From positions 1-34,442 of the forward strand of contig JAQWSU010000059.1 of assembly GCA_029243025.1 (NCBI GenBank): a stretch of 34,442 bases of DNA. Reading direction: 5' to 3'. The notes under the pieces were generated by a model. The model saw only the letters and a program-made list of their open reading frames with translations. It was not told the origin of the DNA and ran no database searches. Below are positions 8,242 to 18,548 of this stretch, one piece after another. A program made the translations under genes and the position numbers. Within the stretch, counting starts at the first letter, position 1. The number at the start of each line of letters is the position of its first letter. Origin of the DNA: Pirellulaceae bacterium. GTDB taxonomy: Bacteria > Planctomycetota > Planctomycetia > Pirellulales > Pirellulaceae.

Positions 8242-9335
8242 TGAATCACCTTTGGGTCGAGAATCACATGCTTGACACTTTTGCGTTGCCAGGTGTAGGT
8301 GATGTGGACTTTGCCATCGCTTGACTGAATTACCGCTGGATAGGAGAACTCGCCCTTTTCTTTTTCAAGAGTTAGGACGGGTTTCCAGGTTTTTCCATCT
8401 TCCGATATAGCCACGTTGATCATATTACGACCGGAGGGAAACGATCCTTTTCTTTGCGTGTGGTTGTAGACCAATAACTGTCGACCATCTGCCAGTGTGA
8501 TGGCATCAGTTCCCGAATTAGGGTTGGGCAAGCTGGTGGCAGAGAGTGGCGTCCAAGATTTACCATTGTCTTTTGACCAACTCTGTGCGACCACCCCTTC
8601 CTTGGTGCGGCAAAGAACTTGCAATTGCCCATCGGGATAGGTGAGGATGCTGGGTTGGATGGCGTTGAAATCGCCTTCCAGGGGGCCGATCACTTCCCAG
8701 GTTTTGCCGAGGTCGGGAGTTACTTCAAAGTGAACTTTCCAACCCTCGTTCTCAGTACTGGTTGGACAAAGGATCTTGCCATCGGCCATTTGGATCGGCT
8801 TGTTCTTGACAGGACCGAGGAGGTTTCGATTCGCCTGAGGTAAGGCTTTGTCGGTACCGAGTCGCCGTGATTTCGACCATGTCTTGCCGTCGTCGTTGGA
8901 TGTGATCAACGCACCCCACCAGTCGCGCGGATTGAGTCCCACCTTGTAAAATAACATCAGCGGTCCGTTGGCAGGTTGAAACAATACGGGATTCCAGCAA
9001 GCGTACTCCTGATCTTCATTCTCGGATCCGTCGACGAGTTCTACGGGCTTTGTCCACTTCCCATCAACGTGTCGTGATAACCAGATTCCCACATCGGGAT
9101 TTTTCTCATGGGCTCCACCAAACCAAGCGGCCACCAATCCACTTTTCGTCTCGACAATTGTCGATGCATGACACTCGGGCGTCGGAGCACCAGCCAGGTC
9201 GTAAATCAGTGCTGCTGACAGGACGGATCCGTCGCCCGATTTGGCAACTTCAGGAAGATTTGCATCCTTTGCGTGTGCGGCCAAACTGGCGAGCATCACG
9301 AAAAACAATACCAGGGTTTCACGTTTCATTTTCAT
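8238..9335 (-). CDS. Secreted BNR/Asp-box sialidase-family propeller
   Basis: A 365-residue protein with signal peptide [22 protein letters not shown] and a six-bladed sialidase-like propeller (BNR_2 type). Asp-box motifs are at about residues 146-153 (SNDDGKTW), 206-213 (TPDLGKTW), 254-261 (SKDNGKSW) and 311-317 (SEDGKTW). Conserved blocks include [39 protein letters not shown] and [16 protein letters not shown]. The classic N-terminal F/YRIP motif of GH33 exo-sialidases is not seen, so the substrate may be another acidic sugar. It starts 39 nt downstream of the dual-sulfatase stop and overlaps the aldolase start, forming one transcription unit. The ATG at 9335 or the in-frame ATG two codons later could be used. 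Confidence 0.85.
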   Translation of the reverse strand: MKMKRETLVLFFVMLASLAAHAKDANLPEVAKSGDGSVLSAALIYDLAGAPTPECHASTIVETKSGLVAAWFGGAHEKNPDVGIWLSRHVDGKWTKPVELVDGSENEDQEYACWNPVLFQPANGPLMLFYKVGLNPRDWWGALITSNDDGKTWSKSRRLGTDKALPQANRNLLGPVKNKPIQMADGKILCPTSTENEGWKVHFEVTPDLGKTWEVIGPLEGDFNAIQPSILTYPDGQLQVLCRTKEGVVAQSWSKDNGKSWTPLSATSLPNPNSGTDAITLADGRQLLVYNHTQRKGSFPSGRNMINVAISEDGKTWKPVLTLEKEKGEFSYPAVIQSSDGKVHITYTWQRKSVKHVILDPKVIQ

Positions 9336-9374
9336 TGTCTGACGTCCAAGAATGATTTCAGTTTTGAAGGGGGG

Positions 9375-12167
9375 TTATTTCGCGGGGGTCCACAGGGGCC
9401 CGCCATTATACAATTTTCCGATCGGGTATCGCTGGCTCGGGGTGGCAGCGCTGTGCATTATTTTTGCGATGCGCCGAACAACGTCTGGATTTTTCGTCGC
9501 GACGTCATGGGACTCGGAGAGATCCGTCGCGATGTCGTAGAGTTGAATGCGGCCGTCTGTTCCAAGGCGAATCCCTTTCCAGTCTTTCCAGCGAACGGCC
9601 TGATCGTAACGCCGTCGGCAGTGGCCATAGTCCCAGTAAAGAAACTCTCGTGTTGAATCAATTTTGCCACCTCGCAGCGCTTTTACTACGGAAATACCGT
9701 CAATGCCCTGAGGAGACTTCACGCCTGCCAGTTCTGTAAAGGTTGGCAGCATATCTTGAAACGCAATCACTTCGTCACTTGTTTTATGAGTCGGAATTGA
9801 GCCGGTCCAGCGAGCGATGAAGGGCACACGGATGCCGCCTTCGGTCAATCGTCGTTTGAAACCGCGAAGTGGTCCGCTCGTATTAAAGCGTTTGGAGACG
9901 GTGGCGTGGCCCCCGTTATCGCTGGTGAAGATGACTAGCGTGTTTTCGGCAAGCTTTATTTCATCAACAAGATCCAAGATTCGTCCAACATCGACGTCCA
10001 GCCTGTGGACCATCGCGGCATACTTCTTTGATTGTTCACTCCATGCTTTCTTCGAGTAGGGAGCTGTTGACGGAATTGTCAGACGGTCTGGATCTTCCTG
10101 CGCTGCTGAGAAATGAGGCAGCGTCCACGCCACATACAGGAAGAAAGGCTTGTCCTTAGATTCTCGGATGAACTCGAGCGCCCGATGGGTCAGCAAGTCG
10201 TGACTGTAATGGGTTCGAGACGCGGCATTGCCAGCGAATTCAACTCGACCTTCGTCATCATCGAGATATTCTGTGAAGTAATAATGAGCATGATCCTGAT
10301 TAAGGTAGCCCAGCCAGGTATCAAAGCCTTGATTCGTCGCCCGTCCCACTGTCCCGGCATCTCCCAACGACCATTTGCCAACCCCACCGCACCGATAACC
10401 AGCTTGCTTGAGCAGTTCGGCGATCGTGATATCGCTTTCTTGCAGGTAAGTCGAATAGTGAGGCACATTATCGCGGGCCGGCGTGTGTCCATTGTGGAGT
10501 CCAGTCATCAACACGCTTCGAGACGCTGTGCAAACCGGACCACCGGCATACGCCTGGGTGAACCGGATTCCTTCGGCGGCCAACTGATCGATTCGCGGTG
10601 TCGAAATCAGTTGCTGTCCATAACAGCCCAGGTCGCCATAACCCAGATCATCCGCCATGATGAAAATGATATTCGGTCGATCAACGCTTTCAACGGGCTT
10701 TCCTTTTTTCTGCTCGGGCCCGTCGAGCAACCGCGACTGCAATGGTTTCGATGATTGACTGAGCACGGTGTCAAGTTGTGCTCCCAGTTTGGCAACGATA
10801 GCCTGTTGATCCCGATGTTCGGCCAGATTCACGGTTTCCCGCGGATCGTTGTCGTGGTCGTAGAGTTCACGTGCTTGGATCTCGCCGGACTGAAAGTCCT
10901 GCCACTGCGTGTATCGGTAACGTTGCGTACGAATCGAATACCCCATGACCTTGGGCGGTTTTCCACGCGGATAATTGGGGCGTGGCGTCTGGGTCAGTGC
11001 GAACTCTCTGAGGTCACTGTCGGGATGATCTAATAATGGAGCCAGCGAAACTCCCTCCAATTCCGGCTGTCCATCCAATTCACAAAGATCCGTGAGCGTT
11101 GGATAGAGATCGAGTAACTCGACGAGCGCTTCGGTTCGCTGGCCCGACTCGTGCTTCGGCGTTCGAATGATCAGCGGGACACGCGCATCGAGTTCAAACA
11201 CGGTTGTCTTGCGAGTCAAGCCGTGCTCGCCAAGATGCAATCCGTGATCGGACCAAAAAACGACGATCGTATCATTGCTAAGTCCAAGCGCATTGAGTTC
11301 GTTCAGCACTCGCCCGACTTGTGTATCAAGATAGCTGATGGCAGCAAGGTGGCCGTGGTGCATTTCCCGCAATTCTGCCGAGTTCGCTCCGCCGTGATAA
11401 CGCGCACTCGTGATCGCAATATCGGGCACGTCCGTTGGCGGCGCAATATGCTGCGGAACTGGGATCGTTTCGCGGTCGTAGAGGTCCCAGTACTTCTTCG
11501 GGGCGTTGAACGGCGTATGCGGTTTCCAGAAGCCAACGGCCAGGAAAAATGGTTTGTCGGCTTTACCAATCGCCCGGAGCGTATCAATCGCCGTTTCCGC
11601 GACGCGGCCGTCGAAGTACGCATTGTCGGGTACGTTGCGACATTCAGTTCCACCCTTACCTGAAGCCAAATTCGGTGGGAGTTTTCCTGCGACCTGCGGT
11701 TGATCGTTGCTGTGGCTGTTGTAGTGCAGGGTGGCGGGCACGCTCCATGAGATCGCGTCACCTTTATATTGATCCTGCCGCCAGTTATGGAAAATCTTGC
11801 CTACGCATTGCGTGTGGTAACCACTGTTCTTGAAGAATTGCGGGAGCGTGATGATATTGGGCTTACGTTGCCGGAAGTGCGTCGGCAGATCCCAAACCTT
11901 GAGCGTGTCAGGACGCATTCCCGTCAACAAGGAGGCTCGCGATGGATTGCAGACCGTCTGCTGACAATAGGCTCGTTCAAACAGGGTGCCCTGAGCGGCC
12001 AGTTGGTCAATGTTCGGGGATTTTACATGCTCGTTGCCGTAGCAGCCGAGTTCACTCCGTAAGTCATCGACGGCGATGAATAGGACATTCGGTTGCGCTG
12101 CCCGGCCGTCGAGACCGCAGGTTGCAATCATCAAGCAGCTGGTGATGGTCGCCAGAAAACGTTGCAT
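9375..12167 (-). CDS. Secreted tandem two-domain sulfatase
   Basis: A 930-residue protein with a signal peptide and two complete alkaline-phosphatase-fold sulfatase domains. Domain 1 (about 25-475) is iduronate-2-sulfatase-like: metal-binding DD at 34-35, formylglycine Cys C73 in C-N-P-S-R, GKIFH, WKPHTPF and [12 protein letters not shown]. Domain 2 (about 500-925) is arylsulfatase A-like: [14 protein letters not shown], Cys C546 in C-T-A-S-R, GKWSLGD, TLPHF and FTSDNGGH. Both domains keep the residues for activation by the formylglycine-generating enzyme and for Ca binding. A linker of about 25 residues joins them. AGAGGA lies 5 nt before the ATG at 12167. A sialidase-like gene follows after 39 nt. 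Most sulfatases have a single domain, so this is a natural fusion; there is no stop or frameshift at the junction. Confidence 0.92.
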   Translation of the reverse strand: MQRFLATITSCLMIATCGLDGRAAQPNVLFIAVDDLRSELGCYGNEHVKSPNIDQLAAQGTLFERAYCQQTVCNPSRASLLTGMRPDTLKVWDLPTHFRQRKPNIITLPQFFKNSGYHTQCVGKIFHNWRQDQYKGDAISWSVPATLHYNSHSNDQPQVAGKLPPNLASGKGGTECRNVPDNAYFDGRVAETAIDTLRAIGKADKPFFLAVGFWKPHTPFNAPKKYWDLYDRETIPVPQHIAPPTDVPDIAITSARYHGGANSAELREMHHGHLAAISYLDTQVGRVLNELNALGLSNDTIVVFWSDHGLHLGEHGLTRKTTVFELDARVPLIIRTPKHESGQRTEALVELLDLYPTLTDLCELDGQPELEGVSLAPLLDHPDSDLREFALTQTPRPNYPRGKPPKVMGYSIRTQRYRYTQWQDFQSGEIQARELYDHDNDPRETVNLAEHRDQQAIVAKLGAQLDTVLSQSSKPLQSRLLDGPEQKKGKPVESVDRPNIIFIMADDLGYGDLGCYGQQLISTPRIDQLAAEGIRFTQAYAGGPVCTASRSVLMTGLHNGHTPARDNVPHYSTYLQESDITIAELLKQAGYRCGGVGKWSLGDAGTVGRATNQGFDTWLGYLNQDHAHYYFTEYLDDDEGRVEFAGNAASRTHYSHDLLTHRALEFIRESKDKPFFLYVAWTLPHFSAAQEDPDRLTIPSTAPYSKKAWSEQSKKYAAMVHRLDVDVGRILDLVDEIKLAENTLVIFTSDNGGHATVSKRFNTSGPLRGFKRRLTEGGIRVPFIARWTGSIPTHKTSDEVIAFQDMLPTFTELAGVKSPQGIDGISVVKALRGGKIDSTREFLYWDYGHCRRRYDQAVRWKDWKGIRLGTDGRIQLYDIATDLSESHDVATKNPDVVRRIAKIMHSAATPSQRYPIGKLYNGGPLWTPAK

Positions 12168-12511
12168 GGGGTTCCTCTAAAACTGAGTAAGTCTATAGAC
12201 TTTACTCGATCGAGTTCTGGGTACAAGCGGTTTGTACTGTTGAACTGGGACTCGAGTAGGCTCTGGATGCATTCGTCTATTTCTTGCGGATGGTGAAAAT
12301 CATCGTCATCCTAGCAGAGATACACCCCGTCGCTTGTTGCTTGCGGCAATATGGCTGATGGCGAGTTGAGTTGAATGGAGGATTCGTTGTGAGAAATCGT
12401 TCTTTTCGGAGCTGAAACATTGGAACGCTCGCACTGAGTTCAGCGTTGAGATTTGACGGTCACTGTTCCAGTCTCGGAATCTGATATGCCAGTTTCACCT
12501 TGTCCTGGTGG
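12168..12511. other. Intergenic region between surface protein and dual sulfatase
   Basis: 344 nt with no coding-like ORF. A CTCGATCGAG palindrome occurs near 12205-12214, about 40 nt upstream of the dual-sulfatase start, and could be a regulatory site, though such a short palindrome can occur by chance. The promoter of the sulfatase-sialidase-aldolase operon is expected here. Confidence 0.35.
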
Positions 12512-15500
12512 TTAAGCTTGGCCCGAACGATGATGGGCACGCCAGGGCCATTGATTCTGCTCTAATCTTGAGTCGATTGCTGCGGCAATCGAGGCTGACA
12601 TTTCGGCCGATGAATGAGGTGTCGCCGCCACGTTCACTTGCGACACGAACGTACCAGCCTGAAAAACAGTGACGAGGTCTTCGGTCGTAAAGTCGCCATC
12701 GCAGTTCCAGTCTCCCTCAGACCATTTGGCGTTGTTTGCAATATTGTCTTCAAATTTTCCCGATTGGAAGACACGGATCAGGTCGTCCGAGTCAAACTGT
12801 CCATCTAGATTTACATCGCCCAGACTCGTCTCAAAAGTTTCCTTGATGACCGCTCTCACGTCAGAATCATTCACCATTCCATCCTGGTTGAAATCAAGCC
12901 GGCTATTTGATGAAGCGAGTTGTGCGCAGATCAAATCAACGTCATCGATGTTAAGTGAACCGTCGTTTTGAAGATCGGCACGGTCTTCTTGACCGGGAGT
13001 CCCATGGGTTCCAAGGCTGAGGGTCCAAGCATCCCTTGGATTTTCCGGAGCAGAGTCATCACTCACGTTTCGCAGCGTGAGTGACGGGCCGTCGCCATCT
13101 GTTGCGGCGTGCCAGTCATCCGCATAGGTCAATTCTTGAATGACTGTTCCCACGGAATCGACAAGCCGAATCGTTTCGCCGCCGTTGCTAAGTTTCCCAC
13201 CCTCCGGTCCATACTCGCCCAGGACAGTTGCTTCCATGCCGTAGCGATGTCGAAACGCTCCTTCGTGCCGCGCGATAATGACGCGTTCACCCGCTTGCAC
13301 GCTGGTCTCGGGAAATGAAAACGAAATTCCAGCGTCGAACGAAAGCCCCGACAAATCGACGGCAACGTCCGCAATATTCATCAGTTCAATGTACTCGTAG
13401 TCACTCTCTTCGATTTTGACACCGTCGACAATTAGCTCTTCATCCGTGGCGTTTGGGTGGTACATTAATTCGCTAATGCGTAGCGGATTTTTGGCGGTGG
13501 TAAATGTTGCCTCTGTTAACGCACTCCAGATGCCACCGGCGAACGATCGGGCTTTGACAGTCGTTGGTGAATTGATTTTGATAGGTGAAGAGTATTGATT
13601 GGTTCCTGGTCGCACGCCGGATTCCAATACCCCGGGTTCCAGAATGCTCTGTCGCGGGTCCGATCCATCAAGTGTGAAATAGATCTCGCCCGGTCCAACC
13701 ATTTGAAGATCGAAGTCTGATTCAATCGGACCGCCATGTTGGCTGAAGACCGGCGCTTCGGTGGTCGGATAAAGATCGCGATCAATCAATTGAGCCAGTA
13801 CATTGGCTGATCGTTGCGGAAAGTAGTTGGCGTACGCGTCGTCGAGCAAGGCTTGCCAATCCGCGATCGTCAGCGCGGCTTGTGTTCTGCGCGTATCACC
13901 CCAGCGAGCGGATTCCGCCACCAGTGGCAGCGCAATCCGTTCGGCAAGTTGTCGATAGCGAGCTGCCGGGACATTGCGTTCTGGGTGTGCTTCATCCACC
14001 TGTGGATTGTTGGGGTCGACATACAACAAGCCGCCGCTGAAAAAGTGACGATGCACTCGATCAGCGAACATCAGACGAAACTCATCATTGCGCCGAAGGG
14101 GTGAAATGAGGCTTGCCACACCACCAGTCGTCTTCAGCATATTGACGCCAACGTGGGCGCCTTCTTCGTCATTGAGAGATCTCTCCGCATCCCAAGAGTA
14201 AAATTTAAACCCAGTGCTCTCGGGGCCCCGTTCACGGGCGACGTAGAAGTTCTTGCCGGGCCAGTCCGTATTCCCGATGTAGTAATTCAGAATCATATAG
14301 TCGATGTAGTTGTCGATATCCAAGAGCGTTTCAAGCTCCGGGTCGTTTGTGCCATCCGGTTTTCGACCAAGCAGTTTTAGAAATGCGGCATTGCTCTGTG
14401 TTTGATTCGATTTGCCAGCATCCCGTGCAAGTTGCCTCAGTTGTCGCCAGGCGTCGTCGGTACCATCCACCGGATCGCCCGAGTTGAGTGCGTCCCAATT
14501 CGATTCATCGCCACCGAAATACGATTCCGAAAAAGAGGCATCGGGACGTTCCGATGGATTGTACATTCCCCAGTAGAGACCGTTGATGTACAGATGAACG
14601 TAAGTACCATGCGAGCTAGGATGTCCCATCAATCGTTGCGTATCGCGAGTCCATTGGTCGCGGACATAGTGGGTCGATTCTGGAGTCCAGACCCAACTGT
14701 CATTGAATCCGGCGCGTAGCACAAGCGTATCAAAATCAGTTGCGGCACTTTCGCCAAACAGCGGATAGCGAAGTCTTGTTGGACCGTACGTGCCACGGAA
14801 TTCCAAACGTAGTGAGTGTTTTTTCCCTGCGCGGCGAGAGAAGCCGCCGAGGATTCGGATTCCCGCGTCGACCTGAAAACCTTCGCTGCCATCCGGCAAA
14901 ATCAATTCCACCGACGTGGACCGTTCCCATTCTCGTCCGGAGCTCTCGCTGTTTGCATAGATTCCAATCTCTGCGTCGAAGAGGTCTTCATTGGACATGA
15001 CGATCGACATACTCGGGATCGATTCAAGCGAATCTACAAATTGATTCGAATAAAGACCATCGAATTGATCGTTTGGCCCGACTACGTTTGGATCAATTCC
15101 GTAGTCCGGGGTTCGGTCTCCCCATGCTTCAGGAAATCCAGCATCGATAGTCGCTTGCGCCGTTTGTGATGCGATATCGTCGACAAAAATGTAGGTGTGA
15201 GTTTCGATGTTCGCTGGCAAGAAGTCATCCTTGAAAGCCCCAACTCGAAGAGCGGTCGTTCGCTCAATCCGTAACGCAACCTGGGCGAGTTCGTCCGGAT
15301 TGTTCACGGACACCAGGGTACCGTTGTCGATTGCAGGTTGACTTCCGTCGGTGGTGTAAACGATCGTTGCGCCGGGCAATTCCGTCGACAGTGTCAGATC
15401 AAAGGGGGAATCATACAACCCGCGCGGAACGTCAACGTCAACATTCGGAATGAATTCTGAATAAGTGGTCGTTCCATTGGGGCCGCCTGGTGTCGGTCGC

Positions 15501-16564
15501 GCCAAGTAACCTCGTTCTGTCGAGGTCACGGTTCCCGGTTGCAGAGCCGTGAGCCGAGGCACCATCAGGAAGTCATCGCTCGCAATATTTGTGTTCATGG
15601 CGTGAATCGCCAGTACGTTGGAGCCAGTACGAAGCAAAGAAGCGAAGTGAGATACGTCGAAGTCTTCGAACAAGACTGCGGCAGTGTCGCGATTTGTCCC
15701 GTCGGAATCAGAATCCCAAGCAGGATTATCTGGGGCGTTGGTGCTCGCGATTTTGGTGCCGTTGAGATAAGCGATGAATCCGTCGTCGTACCGCATACTC
15801 AACACCAGCGAGAATACGGCGCTTGCCGACGGAGATTCAAACGGAACACGTACGTAGGCGGTTGCGCTATCGGCCATTGCGTCCTGCAGATCGGTTCCGA
15901 TGAACTCCTCGAAACCGGTTCGCTTGTCGAAGCCGATGTTGCTGGTTCCGTCGGGCCACGATGAGTCGTCAAAGTCCACTGCCGTCCACGAGGTTTCAAT
16001 CTGATCACCACCGTTTTCGGGGCTAGGTATGATCCAGCGGGCGGGTGAGCCTGATGCAACAAGCGTATGAGTGTCTGTGTTCTGACGAATGCCAAATGCG
16101 ACGTCAACTTTTTGATTGCCAAATGTTCCGACGTTGTCGATGACGGTCTGCCCATCTTTCTGGACAAGAAGGAGTGATTCACCGTCTGCATCAAGTTGAA
16201 AGTTTGTGTGCAGTGGCTGTTCAGCGGTTGCTCGATCCTTGCCCGACGCATGGACCAGAAGATAACGACCCGCGTCAAGGCTCGTTTTCGGAAAGGCCCA
16301 TTTGTTTTTCGTCTCGGGATTGTCCGTCAGGTACCAGCCGGTTAGATCGGTGGTTGAATTTCCGGCGTTGTAGAGCTCAATCCAATCGGTTCGATCTCGG
16401 TCTTCGTCATTAAGGCCCTTGCTATTATCCGCCACGAATTCTGAAATAACGATGCTCGCATCGAGTACAATTCGCGGTTCAAGCTGTTCGACCCCGTCAA
16501 GAACGTTGCGACGTAGGACGGTCTGATTCAAGTTTTGACGGACGTTAAACCAATGACGCGGCAT
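12512..16564 (-). CDS. Large surface protein: lamin-tail, CotH, CHB_HEX and dockerin-like modules
   Basis: A 1350-residue protein. The N-terminus carries a planctomycete LEPR-XLL-type leader (VEQLEPRIVLDAS at about 25-37). After it come a lamin-tail domain (IVISEFVADN, DWIELYNAG, WYLTDN); a jelly-roll-like module (about 170-350, YVRVPFESP, MRYDDGFIAYLNG); a chitobiase-type domain (TIVYTTDGSQP); a CotH-kinase-like region (about 515-870, SMSIVMSNEDLF, LGGFSRR, LRAGFNDSW, YDYMILNYYIGNTDW-like core); a second chitobiase-type domain (IYFTLDGSDPR); a second lamin-tail domain (LSNGGETIRLVDS); and four Asp-rich D-x-N/Q-x-D-G dockerin/EF-hand-like repeats near the C-terminus. GGGAG precedes the ATG at 16564 by about 7 nt. 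It is probably surface-attached. Whether the CotH-like domain is an active kinase is unknown. Confidence 0.88.
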   Translation of the reverse strand: MPRHWFNVRQNLNQTVLRRNVLDGVEQLEPRIVLDASIVISEFVADNSKGLNDEDRDRTDWIELYNAGNSTTDLTGWYLTDNPETKNKWAFPKTSLDAGRYLLVHASGKDRATAEQPLHTNFQLDADGESLLLVQKDGQTVIDNVGTFGNQKVDVAFGIRQNTDTHTLVASGSPARWIIPSPENGGDQIETSWTAVDFDDSSWPDGTSNIGFDKRTGFEEFIGTDLQDAMADSATAYVRVPFESPSASAVFSLVLSMRYDDGFIAYLNGTKIASTNAPDNPAWDSDSDGTNRDTAAVLFEDFDVSHFASLLRTGSNVLAIHAMNTNIASDDFLMVPRLTALQPGTVTSTERGYLARPTPGGPNGTTTYSEFIPNVDVDVPRGLYDSPFDLTLSTELPGATIVYTTDGSQPAIDNGTLVSVNNPDELAQVALRIERTTALRVGAFKDDFLPANIETHTYIFVDDIASQTAQATIDAGFPEAWGDRTPDYGIDPNVVGPNDQFDGLYSNQFVDSLESIPSMSIVMSNEDLFDAEIGIYANSESSGREWERSTSVELILPDGSEGFQVDAGIRILGGFSRRAGKKHSLRLEFRGTYGPTRLRYPLFGESAATDFDTLVLRAGFNDSWVWTPESTHYVRDQWTRDTQRLMGHPSSHGTYVHLYINGLYWGMYNPSERPDASFSESYFGGDESNWDALNSGDPVDGTDDAWRQLRQLARDAGKSNQTQSNAAFLKLLGRKPDGTNDPELETLLDIDNYIDYMILNYYIGNTDWPGKNFYVARERGPESTGFKFYSWDAERSLNDEEGAHVGVNMLKTTGGVASLISPLRRNDEFRLMFADRVHRHFFSGGLLYVDPNNPQVDEAHPERNVPAARYRQLAERIALPLVAESARWGDTRRTQAALTIADWQALLDDAYANYFPQRSANVLAQLIDRDLYPTTEAPVFSQHGGPIESDFDLQMVGPGEIYFTLDGSDPRQSILEPGVLESGVRPGTNQYSSPIKINSPTTVKARSFAGGIWSALTEATFTTAKNPLRISELMYHPNATDEELIVDGVKIEESDYEYIELMNIADVAVDLSGLSFDAGISFSFPETSVQAGERVIIARHEGAFRHRYGMEATVLGEYGPEGGKLSNGGETIRLVDSVGTVIQELTYADDWHAATDGDGPSLTLRNVSDDSAPENPRDAWTLSLGTHGTPGQEDRADLQNDGSLNIDDVDLICAQLASSNSRLDFNQDGMVNDSDVRAVIKETFETSLGDVNLDGQFDSDDLIRVFQSGKFEDNIANNAKWSEGDWNCDGDFTTEDLVTVFQAGTFVSQVNVAATPHSSAEMSASIAAAIDSRLEQNQWPWRAHHRSGQA

Positions 16565-17057
16565 CTTTCACTCCCGTAAAATGCCAGGTAGGAAGCCATT
16601 GATTCTACCAGGGACCCACATGGTCTGCATGCAGTATTTTCGGAATGACGAGCCGATCGGTGCTTGGCTGGCGAGATTAGCCAGTGGTTGTGTGTCGTTG
16701 TATTTTCTGGAGCTCCCAACTTCTTAATCGCCTCCTCGAACGCCGTTTGATTCACTTGCGATGCGTTGTTCCGCTCTGGCTGTGCATCCTCGATTTCGGC
16801 CGTGCCTGCCGATTTGGTCCGGTCGCGCCGACGTGCGCCAAATCAGCCAATCCAAATATCTCATTTGAATAACGGATTTTGAAATGTGCTCATACTGAAC
16901 GAGCGCATCTTGGGGAATACATCCGGTGGAAAAATGCTCGAAATTCTAGGTCTCACCGCTTATACTTCCGTGCACGGGTGCAGGCATGCAGTGCACGGGT
17001 GCCGGCAGCCATTGGACCTTTCGAGACTCATTCGGCAGCACAAAGGAATCGCCCGAA
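16565..17057. other. Divergent intergenic control region
   Basis: 493 nt between the divergently transcribed surface-protein gene (minus) and GH-like propeller gene (plus); promoters for both must lie here. A TATACT -10-like hexamer is at 16961-16966, but no good -35 sits 17 nt upstream. It is followed immediately by paired GTGCACGGGTGC repeats (separate entry). No coding ORF is supported. Confidence 0.5.
16970..17002. promoter_or_regulatory. Paired GTGCACGGGTGC repeats, candidate operator
   Basis: Two identical 12-mers start at 16970 and 16991, 21 bp apart, which is about two helical turns. Each begins with the palindrome GTGCAC, and the palindrome GCATGC lies between them. They fall just downstream of a TATACT hexamer and about 55-90 nt before the ATG of the GH-like gene, a position suited to repressor binding. 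The regulator is not identifiable from the window. Confidence 0.35.
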
Positions 17058-18548
17058 ATGTTGTTTTCATTCATCCCGACGATGATCGTGGCGATGGTCG
17101 TCGTCGGCCAGACGCCGACGGACAGCGACAAGCACTTTCGCGTTCCGCCGGGCGAACGACAGCTTTTTCTCGATGATGTGGGTGTCTCAGAAATCCACAA
17201 TCTCAAACGTACAATGCATCCGCCAACCAAGCAGGGAGCGGTGATCCCCCCGGATCGTCCCTGGGAGACGACGCTGCAGACCCGCTGTGCTCCGGCCTGG
17301 GATCCGAGTGCCAAACGATTCAAGCTTTGGATGATCACTTCCATGAATATTCCCATGGGGGGGATGACCTATGCGGAAAGCAAGGACGGACTGCATTGGA
17401 CGAAGCCCAACCTTCGCCAAAAGATGATCAACGGCAACCTAGATAACAATCTGGTCACGGTTGACCCAAAACTTGACTGGCCAGCAAATGCGATTGAAAA
17501 CGTTGTCTACGATGCCACAGATCCGGACCCTTCCCGGCGATTCAAGGGGTTGGCGCATGCATTCGGTCGTGAACCCATCGTCAGTCCCGATGGCATTCAT
17601 TGGAAACGCCTCGACGTGCCAGCAATTGCTAGTCAGGACGAATCGAACTTGTCGTTTGATGAGCGGGAACATCTATTTATTCTGACGGTCAAACAGGGCG
17701 GTCCCTACGGCCGATCCGTATACCTTTCCACGAGTAAGGACTTTGAGCAGTGGACAAAACCGCGACTGATTTTTCATGCCGATAAGTTGGACCAGAAGCT
17801 CGGTCAGAAACATATTAAGGCACGTCGGGCTGATCCGAGTCTGCAACTTCAAAGGGCCTTGTGGGATATTCGCGACACGTACAAGGGCCATACGGCAGAG
17901 CCCAAAGTGGATGTCTACAACATGGGATTGTTCCGTTATGAAGGCCTCTATATCGGCATGCCCTCCATGTTCCACTCCAACGACAACCGCTGGAACAAAG
18001 ACGGCTTCCACCTCATCCAACTCGTGTGCAGTCGAGATCTCAAAACGTTCAAGCGACTTGGCGACCGCAAGACGTTTATTGGACCCTCGCCAATGGGCGA
18101 AAATGTCTACGATCTCACGCAACTCATTGGACCTAGCTCACCGGTGATTCACAGTGACGAGTTGTGGTTTTACTATACCGGAATTCGATATCGTACCCTG
18201 CCGAAAAATCTCGAACACGGTGCCGGTGCAATTTGCTTGGCTGTGTTACGCCGGGACGGATTCATCTCGTTGGATTCAGAAGATTCCGAAGGCTCAATCC
18301 TGACCGAACCCTTCGAGCTGCTTGGCTCAAAACTTTTTGTCAACGTGGACGTGCCGCAGGGCGAGCTTCAGGTCGAGTTGCTCGATCGAAACGGCAAGGT
18401 GGTTGCATTTTCAAAGCCGATCAGCGGTGATCTAACGCATGCAGGGGTGGAGTGGGCTGAAGGCGACATCGACCCGATGAAGAACCAGAATGTGAGCCTT
18501 CGTTTCACGCTCCGCGACGGGCAGTTCTATTCATATTGGCTGGAATGA
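17058..18548 (+). CDS. Secreted GH32/GH43-like five-bladed propeller protein (paralogue)
   Basis: A 496-residue exported protein with signal peptide MLFSFIPTMIVAMVVVG. It then has GERQLFLDD, PWETT, FKLWMITSMN, SKDGLHW, DGIHWKRLDV, VYNMGLFRYEGLYIGMPSMF and a C-terminal beta-rich module beginning LRRDGFISLDSEDSEGSILTEPF. The motif order matches the gene at 13-1542, so the two are diverged paralogues that flank the minus-strand block. I chose the ATG at 17058 because AAAGGA lies about 10 nt upstream and the signal peptide starts there; an earlier ATG at 16986 would add 24 residues and overlap the GTGCAC repeats. The fold is that of GH32/43-type enzymes, but catalytic Asp/Glu assignment and substrate are uncertain. 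Confidence 0.8.
   Translation: MLFSFIPTMIVAMVVVGQTPTDSDKHFRVPPGERQLFLDDVGVSEIHNLKRTMHPPTKQGAVIPPDRPWETTLQTRCAPAWDPSAKRFKLWMITSMNIPMGGMTYAESKDGLHWTKPNLRQKMINGNLDNNLVTVDPKLDWPANAIENVVYDATDPDPSRRFKGLAHAFGREPIVSPDGIHWKRLDVPAIASQDESNLSFDEREHLFILTVKQGGPYGRSVYLSTSKDFEQWTKPRLIFHADKLDQKLGQKHIKARRADPSLQLQRALWDIRDTYKGHTAEPKVDVYNMGLFRYEGLYIGMPSMFHSNDNRWNKDGFHLIQLVCSRDLKTFKRLGDRKTFIGPSPMGENVYDLTQLIGPSSPVIHSDELWFYYTGIRYRTLPKNLEHGAGAICLAVLRRDGFISLDSEDSEGSILTEPFELLGSKLFVNVDVPQGELQVELLDRNGKVVAFSKPISGDLTHAGVEWAEGDIDPMKNQNVSLRFTLRDGQFYSYWLE

Noticed and set aside
10113-10754. Plus-strand ORF of 213 codons
   Set aside because: It is antisense to the second sulfatase domain, which has unmistakable motifs.
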